Shown: positions 52,369 to 61,494 of the stretch, piece after piece
Numbering within the stretch: the stretch's first letter is position 1
Layout of the letters: each line of letters opens with the position of its first letter
From: Ga0077555 sp963746315
GTDB taxonomy: Bacteria > Pseudomonadota > Alphaproteobacteria > Rhizobiales > Hyphomicrobiaceae
Direction: 5' to 3'
Assembly (NCBI GenBank): GCA_963746315.1
Contig: CAVVAR010000004.1
Coordinates: forward strand, 124,001-188,000
Length of the DNA stretch: 64,000 nucleotides
Program-made: the position numbers and the translations under genes
Notes under the pieces: generated by a model
The model's input: the letters and a program-made list of their open reading frames with translations, nothing else
What the model was told of the DNA's origin: nothing
Database searches by the model: none

Positions 52369-53472
52369 ATGCAGATCGGCTATTTCACCATGCCGTCCCA
52401 TCCGCCGGAGCGCGGACTTCGCGAAGGCCACGAGTGGGACCTTCAGGTGCTTCGCTGGCTCGACGAGCTCGGTTACACCGAATGCTGGATCGGTGAGCAC
52501 CACACCGCTCCGTGGGAGCCCCACCCGGCCCCCGATCTGCTGATCGCGCAAGCCCTGATGCAGACGAAGAACATCCGCATCGGCCCCGGTGGCTTCCTGC
52601 TCCCCTATCATCACCCGGCCGAGCTCGCCAATCGCGTCGCGATGCTGGATCACATCTCGGGCGGCCGCCTCAACTTCGGTGTCGCCGCCAGCGGCCTGCC
52701 GAGCGATTGGGAGATGTTCAACGTCGACGGCTCGACCGGCGTCAATCGCGAGATGACCCGCGAGGCGCTCGACATCATCCTTCGCTTGTGGACCGCCACT
52801 GAGCCGTTCGAGCATCAGGGCAAGTTCTGGACGGTGAAGTCGCCGCCCTTGATGTACGGCTTCCTCAAGCCCCACATCCGCCCACTGCAGCAACCGCATC
52901 CGCCGATTGGCGTTGCAGGCCTTTCGAAAGGCTCCGACACGCTCAAGCTCGCCGGCGAGCGTGGCTATTGGCCGATGAGCCTCAACCTCAACCCGGCCTA
53001 TGTCGGCAGCCATTGGGAAGCCGTCGAGCAAGGCGCCGCCAAAGCCGGCCGCACCCCGGATCGCGGCCAATGGCGACTTGTCCGCGAGGTGTTCGTCGCC
53101 GATACCGACGAGGAGGCGATGCGGCTCTCTGTCGGCTCGCACATGGGCCGCATGATGCGCGAGTACTTCCTGAAGCTCCTCGGCGAGTTCGACTTCCTTC
53201 AGTACCTGAAGCACGACCAGAACGTGGCCAACTCCGACGTCACACCGGAGTACTGCGCAAAGCACAACTGGATCATCGGGTCACCAAACACCGTCGCGGA
53301 GAAAATCGCCAAGATCTACGACGACGTCGGCGGTTTCGGACAGCTGCTCGTGTTCGGATTCGACTACGCCGAAAACCCGCAAGCATGGCGCCGCTCGCTC
53401 GAGCTGTTGTCGAAAGAGGTGCTACCGAAGATCAAGCATCTCGACCCGTCGTTGAAGGTCAAGGCTGCCTGA
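52369..53472 (+). CDS. LLM-class flavin-dependent monooxygenase
   Basis: 367 aa bacterial-luciferase-like TIM barrel from ATG 52369 (GGGAGG upstream). Typical stretches: MQIGYFTMPSHPPERG, ECWIGEHHTAPWEPHPAPDLLIAQAL, IRIGPGGFLLPYHHPAELANRVAMLDHISGGRLNFGVAAS and GYWPMSLN. It uses reduced flavin and O2 to oxidise an unknown organic substrate. A thiol-dioxygenase-like gene begins 127 nt downstream in the same direction, so both may act on one sulfur- or carbon-compound pathway. Confidence 0.88.
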   Translation: MQIGYFTMPSHPPERGLREGHEWDLQVLRWLDELGYTECWIGEHHTAPWEPHPAPDLLIAQALMQTKNIRIGPGGFLLPYHHPAELANRVAMLDHISGGRLNFGVAASGLPSDWEMFNVDGSTGVNREMTREALDIILRLWTATEPFEHQGKFWTVKSPPLMYGFLKPHIRPLQQPHPPIGVAGLSKGSDTLKLAGERGYWPMSLNLNPAYVGSHWEAVEQGAAKAGRTPDRGQWRLVREVFVADTDEEAMRLSVGSHMGRMMREYFLKLLGEFDFLQYLKHDQNVANSDVTPEYCAKHNWIIGSPNTVAEKIAKIYDDVGGFGQLLVFGFDYAENPQAWRRSLELLSKEVLPKIKHLDPSLKVKAA

Positions 53473-53599
53473 CCGCCGACGCAGCCGCTGGCGGCCGGCT
53501 CGCGAGGCGTGGGCCGGCCGGGAACATGCTCCGGCAGCACCTGAAAAATTGACGCAGCCGGAGTTCCGAAGGTTTGCCAATCAACTCAGGATAGTGGCC

Positions 53600-54133
53600 A
53601 TGCTGAACCTCGAGACATTCGTTGCCGATTGTCGTGCAGCGGTTGATGCCGACCCCAGCCACCGGACCGTTCTCGACCTCACGCAGCGCGCCTTTGCCGA
53701 TCCCGCCGCTGTTCGAGCCGCAGTCGGCGAGCCGACCGCGGCCGGCGTCGTCCCGCTTTACCGCTCGAAGGATCTGACGATCATCAACCTCGTCTGGAAG
53801 CCGGGCATGACGGTGATGCCGCACAATCACGAGATGTGGGCCGTGATCGGCATCTATGGCGGCCGCGAGGACAACATCTTCTGGCGCCGCATCAAGGACG
53901 ATCCGTCAGGCCGGATCGAGGCCGCCGGTGCGAGATCTCTCTCGACGGGCGATGTCACCCCGCTCGGCAAGGACATCATCCACTCCGTAACCAACCCGAT
54001 CTCGAAGTTGTCGGGCGCCATCCACATCTACGGCGGCGATTTCTTCGAGGCGGAAAGAAGCGAGTGGGATGCGGAGAATTTGACCGAGCACGCCTACGAC
54101 ATGGCCAAGGTCCGCGCACTCTTCTCGAGCTGA
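53600..54133 (+). CDS. Cysteine-dioxygenase-like cupin protein
   Basis: 177 aa from ATG 53600 (AGGAT upstream). Cupin core: LTIINLVWKPGMTVMPHNHEMWAVIGIYGGREDNIFWRR, with the metal His pair in PHNHEMWAVIG, and the later His in GKDIIHSVTNP and AIHIYGGDFF. This pattern resembles the cysteine/3-mercaptopropionate dioxygenase family, which uses non-heme iron with three His. Whether the substrate is a thiol is not proven. Cytoplasmic. Probably expressed with the flavin oxidoreductase upstream. Confidence 0.7.
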   Translation: MLNLETFVADCRAAVDADPSHRTVLDLTQRAFADPAAVRAAVGEPTAAGVVPLYRSKDLTIINLVWKPGMTVMPHNHEMWAVIGIYGGREDNIFWRRIKDDPSGRIEAAGARSLSTGDVTPLGKDIIHSVTNPISKLSGAIHIYGGDFFEAERSEWDAENLTEHAYDMAKVRALFSS

Positions 54134-54159
54134 AGCTTCGGCGGCCGCCTCGTTCCGCG

Positions 54160-56004
54160 CTACGGCACCTTCCACCACGTCTCGAGCGCCGTACCCGACA
54201 GCGGCGCCCGATCCGGCCGCCTCAATTCCGACCGCCACGCCATCCAGAGACCTTTGGGATGGTAGAGCGGGATCACGTAATCGCCCGACAGCAGCAATCG
54301 ATCGAGTGCCCGCACCGCCGAGACGAACTCGGGCCGCTCCTTGGCTGCTACCACCGCATCGATCACGGCATCGACGGCGGGATTCTTCACCCCAGCAAAG
54401 TTGAGCGTGTTCTCAGCGTCCGCGCTCGCCGATCCCCAGCGGTTGCGCTGCTCGTTGCCGGGCGAGAGCGAAGAGCCCCAGGTCCATTGGATCATATCGA
54501 AGTCGAACGCCTTGAGACGCGCCCACCGCTGGGCGCTGTCGACGGTCCGGATCTGTACGGCGATACCGACCTGCGCCAAGCTTCGCGCATAGGCTTGGAA
54601 GAGCCGCTCCTCAGCCCGCTTCGCAGCCATCATTCCAAACGCCAAGGGTTGGCGTGTGGTGCTATGCACCATCCGTCCGCCCTCCGAAACATACCCGGCC
54701 TCGCGCAACAACCCGATGGCGGTCCTGAGATTGTCGCGATTTCGCCCTGAGCCGTCGCTGACGGGCATCGCGAGCGTTCCGTCGAGCGCTCCGGGCTTCA
54801 GGCTCCCGCTCCATGGGGCTAGCAACAGCCGCTCGGCAGCATCGGCAGGCCGCCCATGCGATGACAGCTCCGAGCGCGCAAAGAAGCTCTGCGTCCGCGC
54901 AAAATGGCCGTGGAAGAGGTTCCGATTGAGCCACTCGAAATCGAGCATCAGGATCAGCGCCCGACGCACCCGCGGATCAGCGAAAATCGTTCGCCGGGTA
55001 TTTAAGACGAGCGCCGTCATTCCCGCCGGCCAGCCCGTCGGCAACTCGCCACGCTCGATGCGGCCGTCCTTGACCGCGGGGAAGTCGTAGCCGTCGGCCC
55101 AGCGCCCGGCGTCGTCCTCCGAGCGAACGTCGATCTCGCCGGACTTGAAGGCCTCGAACAGGGTCGTCTGGTCGCGGAAATACTCGATTCGGATGCGATC
55201 GACGTTGTAGCGACCAGCCGCCAGCGGCTTGTCCCGCGCCCACCAGTCGCGGCGGCGCTCGAACGTCAGCGCGCGCCCGGGATCGATCTCGCCGACGGCA
55301 TAGGGGCCCGACCCGACAGGTGCGGCGAGGCTCGTCTGGTCGAACGTCGCGGGATCGACGAGATGGCTGGGCAGGATCGGCATCAGCCCGAGTAGCAGCG
55401 GCGTCTCGCGATTGCCGTGCTCGCCGATGACGAAGCGGACGCTGCCGGGTTTCGGGATGTCGACGCGGTCGACACCGCCGTAATGCGCGCGGTGAAAGGG
55501 CTGCCCTTTCTCTCTCAAGAGACGCCAGGAAAAGACCACGTCCTCCGCCGTCACCGGATGGTCGTCCGCGAAGCGTGCGGCCCCATCGAGATGGAATGTC
55601 ACAGACTTCCTGTCGTCGCCCATCTCGACCTCGCGGGCGAGATGGCCATAGAGCGAGAACGGCTCGTCGGCCGAGCGCACGAGCAAGCTCTCGTAGACGT
55701 ACTCTCGGATGCCGCCCGGCGCGACGCCCTTCAGGATGAAGGGGTTCAGGCTGTCGTACGTGCCGAGCTCACCCAGGCGGAGCGTGCCACCCTTGGGGGC
55801 TGCCGGATTGACGTACGGCAGGTGTGCAAATCCACTTCCCAATGCCGGCTCGCCATGCATGGCGATGCCGTGGGCCCTCGATTGCGGCACCTCGGCGGCC
55901 AGCGGCCTCGCCGCCGACGCCAGTGAAACGGCCCCCAAAAGGGCGAGCGCAGCCGTCAACCGGCGCGCACCCATCCCTCGTTCAGCTTTGCGTCCCGACA
56001 GCAC
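54160..56004 (-). CDS. Extracellular solute-binding protein, family 5 (oligopeptide/YejA type)
   Basis: 614 aa from a GTG at 56004 with GAGGA upstream; an in-frame ATG at 55974 (604 aa) is the alternative. Signal peptide TAALALLGAVSLASAARPLAAE. SBP_bac_5 motifs: GGTLRLGELGTYDSLNPFILKG, VTFHLDGAARFADDHPVTAEDVVFSWRL, GSGPYAVGEIDPGRALTFERRRDWWARDKPL, RVRRALILMLDFEWLNRNLFHG. It resembles YejA/OppA-like periplasmic proteins that bind peptides or other compounds for an ABC importer. Its permease genes are not adjacent, so it works as an orphan binding protein. Confidence 0.85.
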   Translation of the reverse strand: MLSGRKAERGMGARRLTAALALLGAVSLASAARPLAAEVPQSRAHGIAMHGEPALGSGFAHLPYVNPAAPKGGTLRLGELGTYDSLNPFILKGVAPGGIREYVYESLLVRSADEPFSLYGHLAREVEMGDDRKSVTFHLDGAARFADDHPVTAEDVVFSWRLLREKGQPFHRAHYGGVDRVDIPKPGSVRFVIGEHGNRETPLLLGLMPILPSHLVDPATFDQTSLAAPVGSGPYAVGEIDPGRALTFERRRDWWARDKPLAAGRYNVDRIRIEYFRDQTTLFEAFKSGEIDVRSEDDAGRWADGYDFPAVKDGRIERGELPTGWPAGMTALVLNTRRTIFADPRVRRALILMLDFEWLNRNLFHGHFARTQSFFARSELSSHGRPADAAERLLLAPWSGSLKPGALDGTLAMPVSDGSGRNRDNLRTAIGLLREAGYVSEGGRMVHSTTRQPLAFGMMAAKRAEERLFQAYARSLAQVGIAVQIRTVDSAQRWARLKAFDFDMIQWTWGSSLSPGNEQRNRWGSASADAENTLNFAGVKNPAVDAVIDAVVAAKERPEFVSAVRALDRLLLSGDYVIPLYHPKGLWMAWRSELRRPDRAPLSGTALETWWKVP

Positions 56005-56330
56005 TATCTGGCATCCTCGCGCTCCATGACAACGGAACGCGTGCCACGATGCAATGTCAATTCTGTGCTCGCTGGCGGCCGCACGACGACGCCGGAGGTC
56101 GTGAAACCGGAAAAACACGGTCGAAGTTGCCGCAGCGGCACGTCCAGGCCACGGGATTGCCGCAATCCGGCCTTTACTCGCGATCGCTGCGGTTCGGATC
56201 GTAACGCGGGGCCGACACAGCCTACCTCTCGACGGCAGCACGCCTTCAGGCAAGCGCCATGCGGGGACACGAGTTCGACGACGGTGGGCCGGCGGGGGTC
56301 GGCTGCGATCACAACGATCAAGGGGATACC

Positions 56331-57116
56331 ATGAAGGTCACAGCTTCGAAGGTCGGGAAGAGTTTACGGCTCGTTGGCGCGGTCACTCTGGCTGCGGCAC
56401 TCTCGACCGGAGCCGGCACCGCGCTGGCCCAGCAGAAAAAAGGCGAGCCAAAGGCTGCGGCACCTGCGGCGGCGGCTGCCGCCAATCAGAGTGCCTGGGT
56501 AAAGCTTTGCGAGAAGGCCCCCGTCCTCGTGAAGGACAAGGCCGGCAAGGATGAGCGCGCCGAGAGGAGCATCTGCCTCACGCACCATGAGCGGCTCGAC
56601 GGCAACACGGGTATGGTCCTCGTGTCGGCAGCGATTCGCGAGGTCGAGAGCCAGGACAAGAAGCACCTGATGGTGATGGTCCCGCTCGGTATGGCGATCC
56701 AGCCGGGCCTGCGCGCGAAGATCTACGACAAGGCCATGTGGGACGCGACGCAGAAGAACGAGAAGGTCGACGACAGCAAGCTCGAGACCATCAAGCTCAG
56801 CTTCTCGCTCTGCCATCCGGCCGGCTGCACCGCTGAGATCGACCTGACCCCTGAGATCATGACCAAGGTCAAGGCTGGCGCCGGCATCATGGTCTTCGCG
56901 ATCAACGCCAATGGCCAGGTCATCGCCTTCCCGGTCCCGCTCAACGGTTTCGCGACGGCGCTCAGCGGTGCCCCGATCGACAACACCAAGTACAGCGAGG
57001 CGCGCAAGGCGCTGATGCAGCAGATCGCACTACGCCAGCAGGCGATGATCGAGGAATACAAGAAAAAGCAGGCGCAGAAGGCTCCCGATCCAAAGGCGGC
57101 GACTCAGAAAAAGTAA
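56331..57116 (+). CDS. ialB: Invasion-associated locus B (IalB)-family exported protein
   Basis: 261 aa from ATG 56331. Signal peptide to about residue 34 (LVGAVTLAAALSTGAGTALAQ), a short Ala/Lys linker, then the IalB domain: WVKLCEKAPVLV, ERSICLTHHERLDGNTGMVLVSAAI and SFSLCHPAGCTAEIDL (four Cys, two likely disulfides). The C-terminal helix is Lys/Gln-rich (QQIALRQQAMIEEYKKKQAQK). IalB was first linked to erythrocyte invasion in Bartonella; most relatives occur in free-living Rhizobiales and have unknown roles. A hairpin follows it, convergent with hspQ. Confidence 0.85.
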   Translation: MKVTASKVGKSLRLVGAVTLAAALSTGAGTALAQQKKGEPKAAAPAAAAAANQSAWVKLCEKAPVLVKDKAGKDERAERSICLTHHERLDGNTGMVLVSAAIREVESQDKKHLMVMVPLGMAIQPGLRAKIYDKAMWDATQKNEKVDDSKLETIKLSFSLCHPAGCTAEIDLTPEIMTKVKAGAGIMVFAINANGQVIAFPVPLNGFATALSGAPIDNTKYSEARKALMQQIALRQQAMIEEYKKKQAQKAPDPKAATQKK

Positions 57117-57147
57117 CGTAGACGTTGCACAACCCGCCCACAAATCC

Positions 57148-57173
57148 TCGGCTCTCCGGCATCGGAGAGCCGA
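57148..57173. terminator. Shared hairpin terminator between ialB-like gene and hspQ
   Basis: TCGGCTCTCCG and CGGAGAGCCGA form a perfect 11-bp stem with a GCAT loop midway between two convergent genes. AATTGCTTT follows on the plus strand and ATTTGTGG on the other, so it could serve both sides weakly. Confidence 0.6.
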
Positions 57174-57224
57174 ATTGCTTTGCGGAAGAAGAATGCGTCG
57201 GGTCGCGGTGGCGCGTCAGCTACG

Positions 57225-57626
57225 CTAGTGCGCGAGCAGATAGGTGGCCAGATACCGGCCATCCTCCTTCACGAACAACTCGGCCACCTGAGGATGTCGC
57301 AGCGGCTTGCCCGAGGCATCCGGCAGCAGGTTTTGCTCTGAGACGTAAGCGATGTATTCCGTATCCGCGTTCTCGGCCAGCAGGTGATAGAACGGCTGAT
57401 CCTTGCGCGGACGAATTTCGGCAGGAATCGATTCCCACCACTCTTCCGTGGAGTTGAACACGGGATCGACGTCGAACACGATGCCGCGGAACGGATAGTA
57501 GCGATGCCGCACCACGTCGCCGAGCCGGAATTTCGCGCGAGCCACCGCTCTCGACTTCGCACGTCGGCGCGGCGCAGCTTTCTTTGCAGGCTTTTCAGAT
57601 TTTTCAGGTTTTGTCGAACGCGTCAT
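57225..57626 (-). CDS. hspQ: Heat shock protein HspQ
   Basis: 133 aa from ATG 57626. A basic, disordered N-terminal leader (KPEKSEKPAKKAAPRRRAKSR) precedes the HspQ/YccV domain: AKFRLGDVVRHRYYPFRGIVFDVDPVFNSTEEWWESIP, DQPFYHLLAENADTEYIAYVSEQNLLPD. HspQ in E. coli binds hemimethylated DNA and helps Lon-dependent turnover; the leader is longer than in E. coli. It lies downstream of trpD on the same strand (67 nt). Confidence 0.88.
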   Translation of the reverse strand: MTRSTKPEKSEKPAKKAAPRRRAKSRAVARAKFRLGDVVRHRYYPFRGIVFDVDPVFNSTEEWWESIPAEIRPRKDQPFYHLLAENADTEYIAYVSEQNLLPDASGKPLRHPQVAELFVKEDGRYLATYLLAH

Positions 57627-57693
57627 ATGACGATCATATCCGCTGCGCCGCACAACATGTCAACGTGAGAGGGCGAAAGGCCCGTCCGCCCCT

Positions 57694-58713
57694 TCACGCG
57701 TTGCTTACCGCGATCAATCGCTCGAGAGCCCGGTTGGCCGCGCCACTCTCGATCGACCGGGCCGCAACCGCAACCCCATCCGCCAACGCTTCCACCTTGC
57801 CGCCCACGACCAGCGCCGCGCCGGCATTGAGCAGCACGATGTCGCGGAACGGGCCCGGCTTTCCAGCCAGCACATCGCGTATCGCGGCAGCATTGGTCCG
57901 GGCATCGCCGCCGCGCAGATCCGAAAGCTTGGCCGGTGCAAGCCCAGCGTCGGCTGGCGTCACCTCGAACAACTCAATGCGGCCATCCTTGACCTCCGCG
58001 ACATCCGTCGCCCCCGTCGTCGTCAACTCGTCGAGACCGTCGTGGCCATGCACCACCCAGACATGCTCCGCCCCGAGGCCTTTTAGGACATGCGCGATCG
58101 GCTCGACCCACTGCCGCGCGAAGACCCCCACCACCTGCCGCGTGACGCCAGCCGGATTCGAGATCGGGCCAAGCAGGTTGAAGAGCGTGCGGATACCCAG
58201 CTCGGCCCTTACCGGCGCCCAATGCTTCATCGCCGGATGATGCATCGGCGCCCACATGAAACCGACCCCAGCCTCGGCGATGGCAAGCGCGACCACATCG
58301 GGTCCGACGTCGAGCTTGACGCCGAGGGCGCTCAGGACATCGGAAGCGCCCGAGATCGAGGATACCGAGCGATTACCGTGCTTGGCGATCTTGAGACCCG
58401 CCCCTGCCGCGACCAGCGAGGCGCATGTCGATACGTTGTAGGTCCCGTGGCTGTCTCCGCCCGTGCCGACGATGTCGACGGCACCGGCCGGTGCCTCGAC
58501 CCGCACCATGCGGGCGCGCATCATCTGGGCAGCGCCGGTGATCTCGTCCACCGTCTCGCCGCGGACGCGCAAGCCCATGAGAAAGGCCCCCATCTGCGCC
58601 TGTGTCGCATGGCCATCGGTCATGATCTCGAGGGCCGCGCGGATCTCATCCGGCGTCAGCGTGGCACCGGTGGAGACTTTCTGTATGAGGGCACGAAGGG
58701 TCTGAGCTGGCAT
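57694..58713 (-). CDS. trpD: Anthranilate phosphoribosyltransferase
   Basis: 339 aa from ATG 58713. Motifs: VDIVGTGGDSHGTYNVSTCASLVAAGAGLKIAKHGNRSVSSISGASDVL (PRPP-binding GTGGD and KHGN), FMWAPMHHPAMKHWAPVRAELGIRTLFNLLGPISNPAG, VVHGHDGLDELTTTG. It makes phosphoribosyl-anthranilate in tryptophan synthesis. Upstream on the same strand is trpG (111 nt); trpC is not found next to it. Confidence 0.95.
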   Translation of the reverse strand: MPAQTLRALIQKVSTGATLTPDEIRAALEIMTDGHATQAQMGAFLMGLRVRGETVDEITGAAQMMRARMVRVEAPAGAVDIVGTGGDSHGTYNVSTCASLVAAGAGLKIAKHGNRSVSSISGASDVLSALGVKLDVGPDVVALAIAEAGVGFMWAPMHHPAMKHWAPVRAELGIRTLFNLLGPISNPAGVTRQVVGVFARQWVEPIAHVLKGLGAEHVWVVHGHDGLDELTTTGATDVAEVKDGRIELFEVTPADAGLAPAKLSDLRGGDARTNAAAIRDVLAGKPGPFRDIVLLNAGAALVVGGKVEALADGVAVAARSIESGAANRALERLIAVSNA

Positions 58714-58824
58714 CGGCAAACCTGGCGTTGGAAGGAGCGGTGGCGAGGCGGAAGCCTGCCCCTTATGGCAGAGATCGGGGCTGTGCTCCCCAAGCGGCGC
58801 GATGCCACCAGACCTCGGTGGCGC

Positions 58825-59439
58825 CTAAGCCGCCACCCGCCTGGCCTTGGCATTACGGCGCTTGGGCGCGAGCCCGGCAAGCTCGAGGAAATTTGCGAGC
58901 AGGTCGTGGCCGTGCTCGGACGCGATGCTCTCGGGATGGAACTGCACGCCGTGCACGGGATGCGTCCGGTGCTGCAACCCCATGATGGTGCCATCGTCGG
59001 TCTCGGCCGTGATGGCGAGGCAATCAGGCAGGCTCGCCCTCTCGACGATCAGCGAGTGATAGCGCGTCACCTCGAAGCGCGACGGAACCCCGGAGAAGAT
59101 CCCCTGGCCCTCGCAGCGGATGGTCGAGAGCTTGCCGTGCATCGGTTGCGCCGCGCGCACCACCTTGCCGCCATAGACCTGCCCGATCGCCTGGTGACCG
59201 AGGCACACGCCCAGAACCGGGATCGTCGGCCCTGCCCGGCGAATCAGCTCGAGGCAGATGCCTGCCTCGTTGGGCGTGCATGGGCCCGGTGACAGCACGA
59301 TCGCCTGCGGCTTCAAGTCAAGCGCCGCATCGACTGTGATCTTGTCGTTGCGCACCACCTCCGGCACGGCGCCGAGCTCGCCCAGGTAGTGGACGAGGTT
59401 GTAGGTGAAGCTGTCGTAGTTATCGATCAGGAGGAGCAT
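58825..59439 (-). CDS. trpG: Anthranilate synthase component II (glutamine amidotransferase)
   Basis: 204 aa. Class I glutamine amidotransferase: MLLLIDNYDSFTYNLVHYLGELGA, oxyanion LSPGPCTPNEAG, nucleophile Cys in VLGVCLGHQAIGQVYGG, and catalytic His/Glu in GVQFHPESIASEHG. It supplies ammonia to TrpE (or PabB for folate). It lies directly upstream of trpD, but trpE is not nearby, so it works with a synthase encoded elsewhere. C-terminal residues are basic. Confidence 0.93.
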   Translation of the reverse strand: MLLLIDNYDSFTYNLVHYLGELGAVPEVVRNDKITVDAALDLKPQAIVLSPGPCTPNEAGICLELIRRAGPTIPVLGVCLGHQAIGQVYGGKVVRAAQPMHGKLSTIRCEGQGIFSGVPSRFEVTRYHSLIVERASLPDCLAITAETDDGTIMGLQHRTHPVHGVQFHPESIASEHGHDLLANFLELAGLAPKRRNAKARRVAA

Positions 59440-59515
59440 GGTTCCTTGTCCAATTTGCTCGTGCCCGCGTCAAGCGGAGGTCGTGGGCCCGTGAGCTTGC
59501 CGAAACCTCGGCACC

Positions 59516-59890
59516 TTAGGCCGGCAGGATCTCGCACACGGCCTCCGGCGGCCTCCCGATCCGGGCCTTCTCCCCGACGAGCACGATCGGCCGCTCGATC
59601 AGGATCGGGTGCTCGGCAATCGCATCCAGAATTTCCCCTTCAGCGATACCCTCACGCCCCAGACCAAGCTCCGTAAACGGCTTTTCCTTGGACCTGAGCA
59701 GCCGAAGCGGAGGCAGTCCGAGGCGCGTGATGACCTCTTTTAGCTCCCGGCGAGACGGAGGCGTCTTCAGATACTCGACAATCCGCGGCTCGATCCCACG
59801 CTCTCGGATCAGGCCAAGAGCCTCCCGCGACTTGCCGCAACGCGGGTTGTGCCAGATCACGACCTCGCGCCCGTCCGGCAATGACGACAT
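59516..59890 (-). CDS. arsC: Arsenate reductase (glutaredoxin type)
   Basis: 124 aa. ArsC-family thioredoxin fold with the active Cys in HNPRCGKSREAL (Cys18), then RIVEYLKTPPSRRELKEVI and HPILIERPIVLVGEKARIGRPPEAV, with the Arg residues that hold the oxyanion. Glutathione/glutaredoxin-linked arsenate reduction is the usual role, but the similar YffB/Spx-like relatives do not reduce arsenate. No arsR or efflux gene is next to it, which weakens the specific label. Confidence 0.78.
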   Translation of the reverse strand: MSSLPDGREVVIWHNPRCGKSREALGLIRERGIEPRIVEYLKTPPSRRELKEVITRLGLPPLRLLRSKEKPFTELGLGREGIAEGEILDAIAEHPILIERPIVLVGEKARIGRPPEAVCEILPA

Positions 59891-60010
59891 CAGGCAACTC
59901 CCCTTCGTGAGACGATCATTTGTCTAAACTAGCTGGCGCGCGCCGCAATTGACACTCTGCCGCGCGTGTGCTGCCACTCGCATCAAAGCAGCATCCCCAC
60001 GGAGCCTCCA

Positions 60011-61441
60011 ATGAGCCGCAAGCACGCATCCGAGTTCTTCATCGACGGCGCCTGGGTCGCCCCCGCCAAGGCGCGCACCATCCCGGTCATCGATCCGGCG
60101 ACCGAGGAGCCGCTCGGCGAGGTGGCACTCGGCTCCGCCGCCGACGTGGACAAGGCCGTCGCCGCGGCCCGCGCGGCGTTCGACGGCTTTTCCCAGACCA
60201 GCGTCGAGGACCGCATGGCGCTGCTCGGCCGCATCGCCGACGTGTACAAGCGGCGCTTCACCGAGATGGGGCAGGTGATCAGCGCCGAGATGGGGGCGCC
60301 GATCTCCTTCGCGACGCGCTTCCAGGCCGGCGCCGGCATGGGCCATTTCCGCGTCGCCCGCGACCTGCTCAAGGACTTCCATTTCGTCGAGCGCGACGGC
60401 TCCACCGAGATCGTGCGCGAGCCGATCGGCGTCGTCGGCATGATCACGCCGTGGAACTGGCCGGCCAACCAGATCTGCTGCAAGGTTGCAGCCGCCCTCG
60501 CCGCGGGCTGCACGATGGTCCTGAAGCCCTCCGAGGTCGCGCCCTATTCCGCCCTGCTGATTGCCGAGATTCTCGAGGAGGCCGGCGTGCCGAAGGGCGT
60601 CTTCAATCTGGTCAATGGTGATGCCGAGGTCGGCCAGGCCATCGCATCGCACCCGGAAATCGATTGCGTATCGTTCACCGGCTCGACCCGCGCCGGCATC
60701 GATGTCGCGATCAAGGCCGCCCCGACCGTCAAGCGCGTCGGCCAGGAGCTCGGCGGCAAGTCGGCAAACATCATCCTCGACGACGAGGGCTTCGCCAAGG
60801 CCGTGACCGAGGGAGTGAAGCTCTGCTTCCGCAATTCGGGCCAGTCCTGCAATGCGCCGACGCGCATGCTGGTCCCGGCCTCCCGCATGGCCGAGGCAGC
60901 CGACCTCGCCAAGGCCGTCGCCGAGGCGATGAAGGTCGGCTCACCGGCAGACGCCGCGACCGAGATGGGGCCCGTCGTCTCCGAGGTGCAGTGGAACAAG
61001 ATCCAGGCCCTCATCGAGGCGGGCGTCAAGGACGGCGCCACGGTGGCCGCGGGCGGCGCCGGCCGTCCGAAGGGCCTCGACAAGGGCTACTACGTCAAGC
61101 CGACCGTCTTCGCCGGCGTCACGCCCGAGATGACCATCGCGCGCGAGGAGATCTTCGGGCCGGTGCTCGCGATCATGCCCTACAAGGACGCCGACGATGC
61201 GGTCCGCATCGCCAACGACCACCCCTTCGGCCTCGCTGCCTACGTCTCGGGCACCGATACGGCCGCAGCAACCCGCATCGCACGGAAGCTTCGGGCGGGC
61301 ATGGTCACAGTTAATCTTGCCCCCGCCGACCCGAAGGCACCGTTCGGTGGCTATCGCCAATCGGGCAATGGCCGCGAGTGGGGCCGCTTCGGCATCGAGG
61401 AGTATCTCGAGACGAAAGCGGTGCTCGGGGCTGCGGCGTAA
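60011..61441 (+). CDS. NAD(P)-dependent aldehyde dehydrogenase
   Basis: 476 aa from ATG 60011. Rossmann cofactor site (IGVVGMITPWNWPANQICCKVAAALAAGC), the catalytic Glu in VGQELGGKSANIIL (Glu246) and the catalytic Cys in NSGQSCNAPTRML (Cys280). The C-terminal EEIFGPVLAIMPY and GGYRQSGNGREWGRFG are as usual. Oxidises an aldehyde to an acid; the aldehyde is not known. A single-gene unit with arsC divergent. Confidence 0.93.
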   Translation: MSRKHASEFFIDGAWVAPAKARTIPVIDPATEEPLGEVALGSAADVDKAVAAARAAFDGFSQTSVEDRMALLGRIADVYKRRFTEMGQVISAEMGAPISFATRFQAGAGMGHFRVARDLLKDFHFVERDGSTEIVREPIGVVGMITPWNWPANQICCKVAAALAAGCTMVLKPSEVAPYSALLIAEILEEAGVPKGVFNLVNGDAEVGQAIASHPEIDCVSFTGSTRAGIDVAIKAAPTVKRVGQELGGKSANIILDDEGFAKAVTEGVKLCFRNSGQSCNAPTRMLVPASRMAEAADLAKAVAEAMKVGSPADAATEMGPVVSEVQWNKIQALIEAGVKDGATVAAGGAGRPKGLDKGYYVKPTVFAGVTPEMTIAREEIFGPVLAIMPYKDADDAVRIANDHPFGLAAYVSGTDTAAATRIARKLRAGMVTVNLAPADPKAPFGGYRQSGNGREWGRFGIEEYLETKAVLGAAA

Positions 61442-61494
61442 CGCCAACCGCAAGCCGGAGCCGCGCAATAGCGCGGTCCGGCCTGTGGCGGCGA

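Noticed and set aside
58090..59292. 400-codon plus-strand frame over trpD/trpG
   Set aside because: Antisense shadow of two certain genes.
59900..59935. Shared TTTGTC(T/C)A(A/G)AC motif here and near 63890 as an operator
   Set aside because: Only two loose matches, in unrelated contexts; no regulator nearby to support it.
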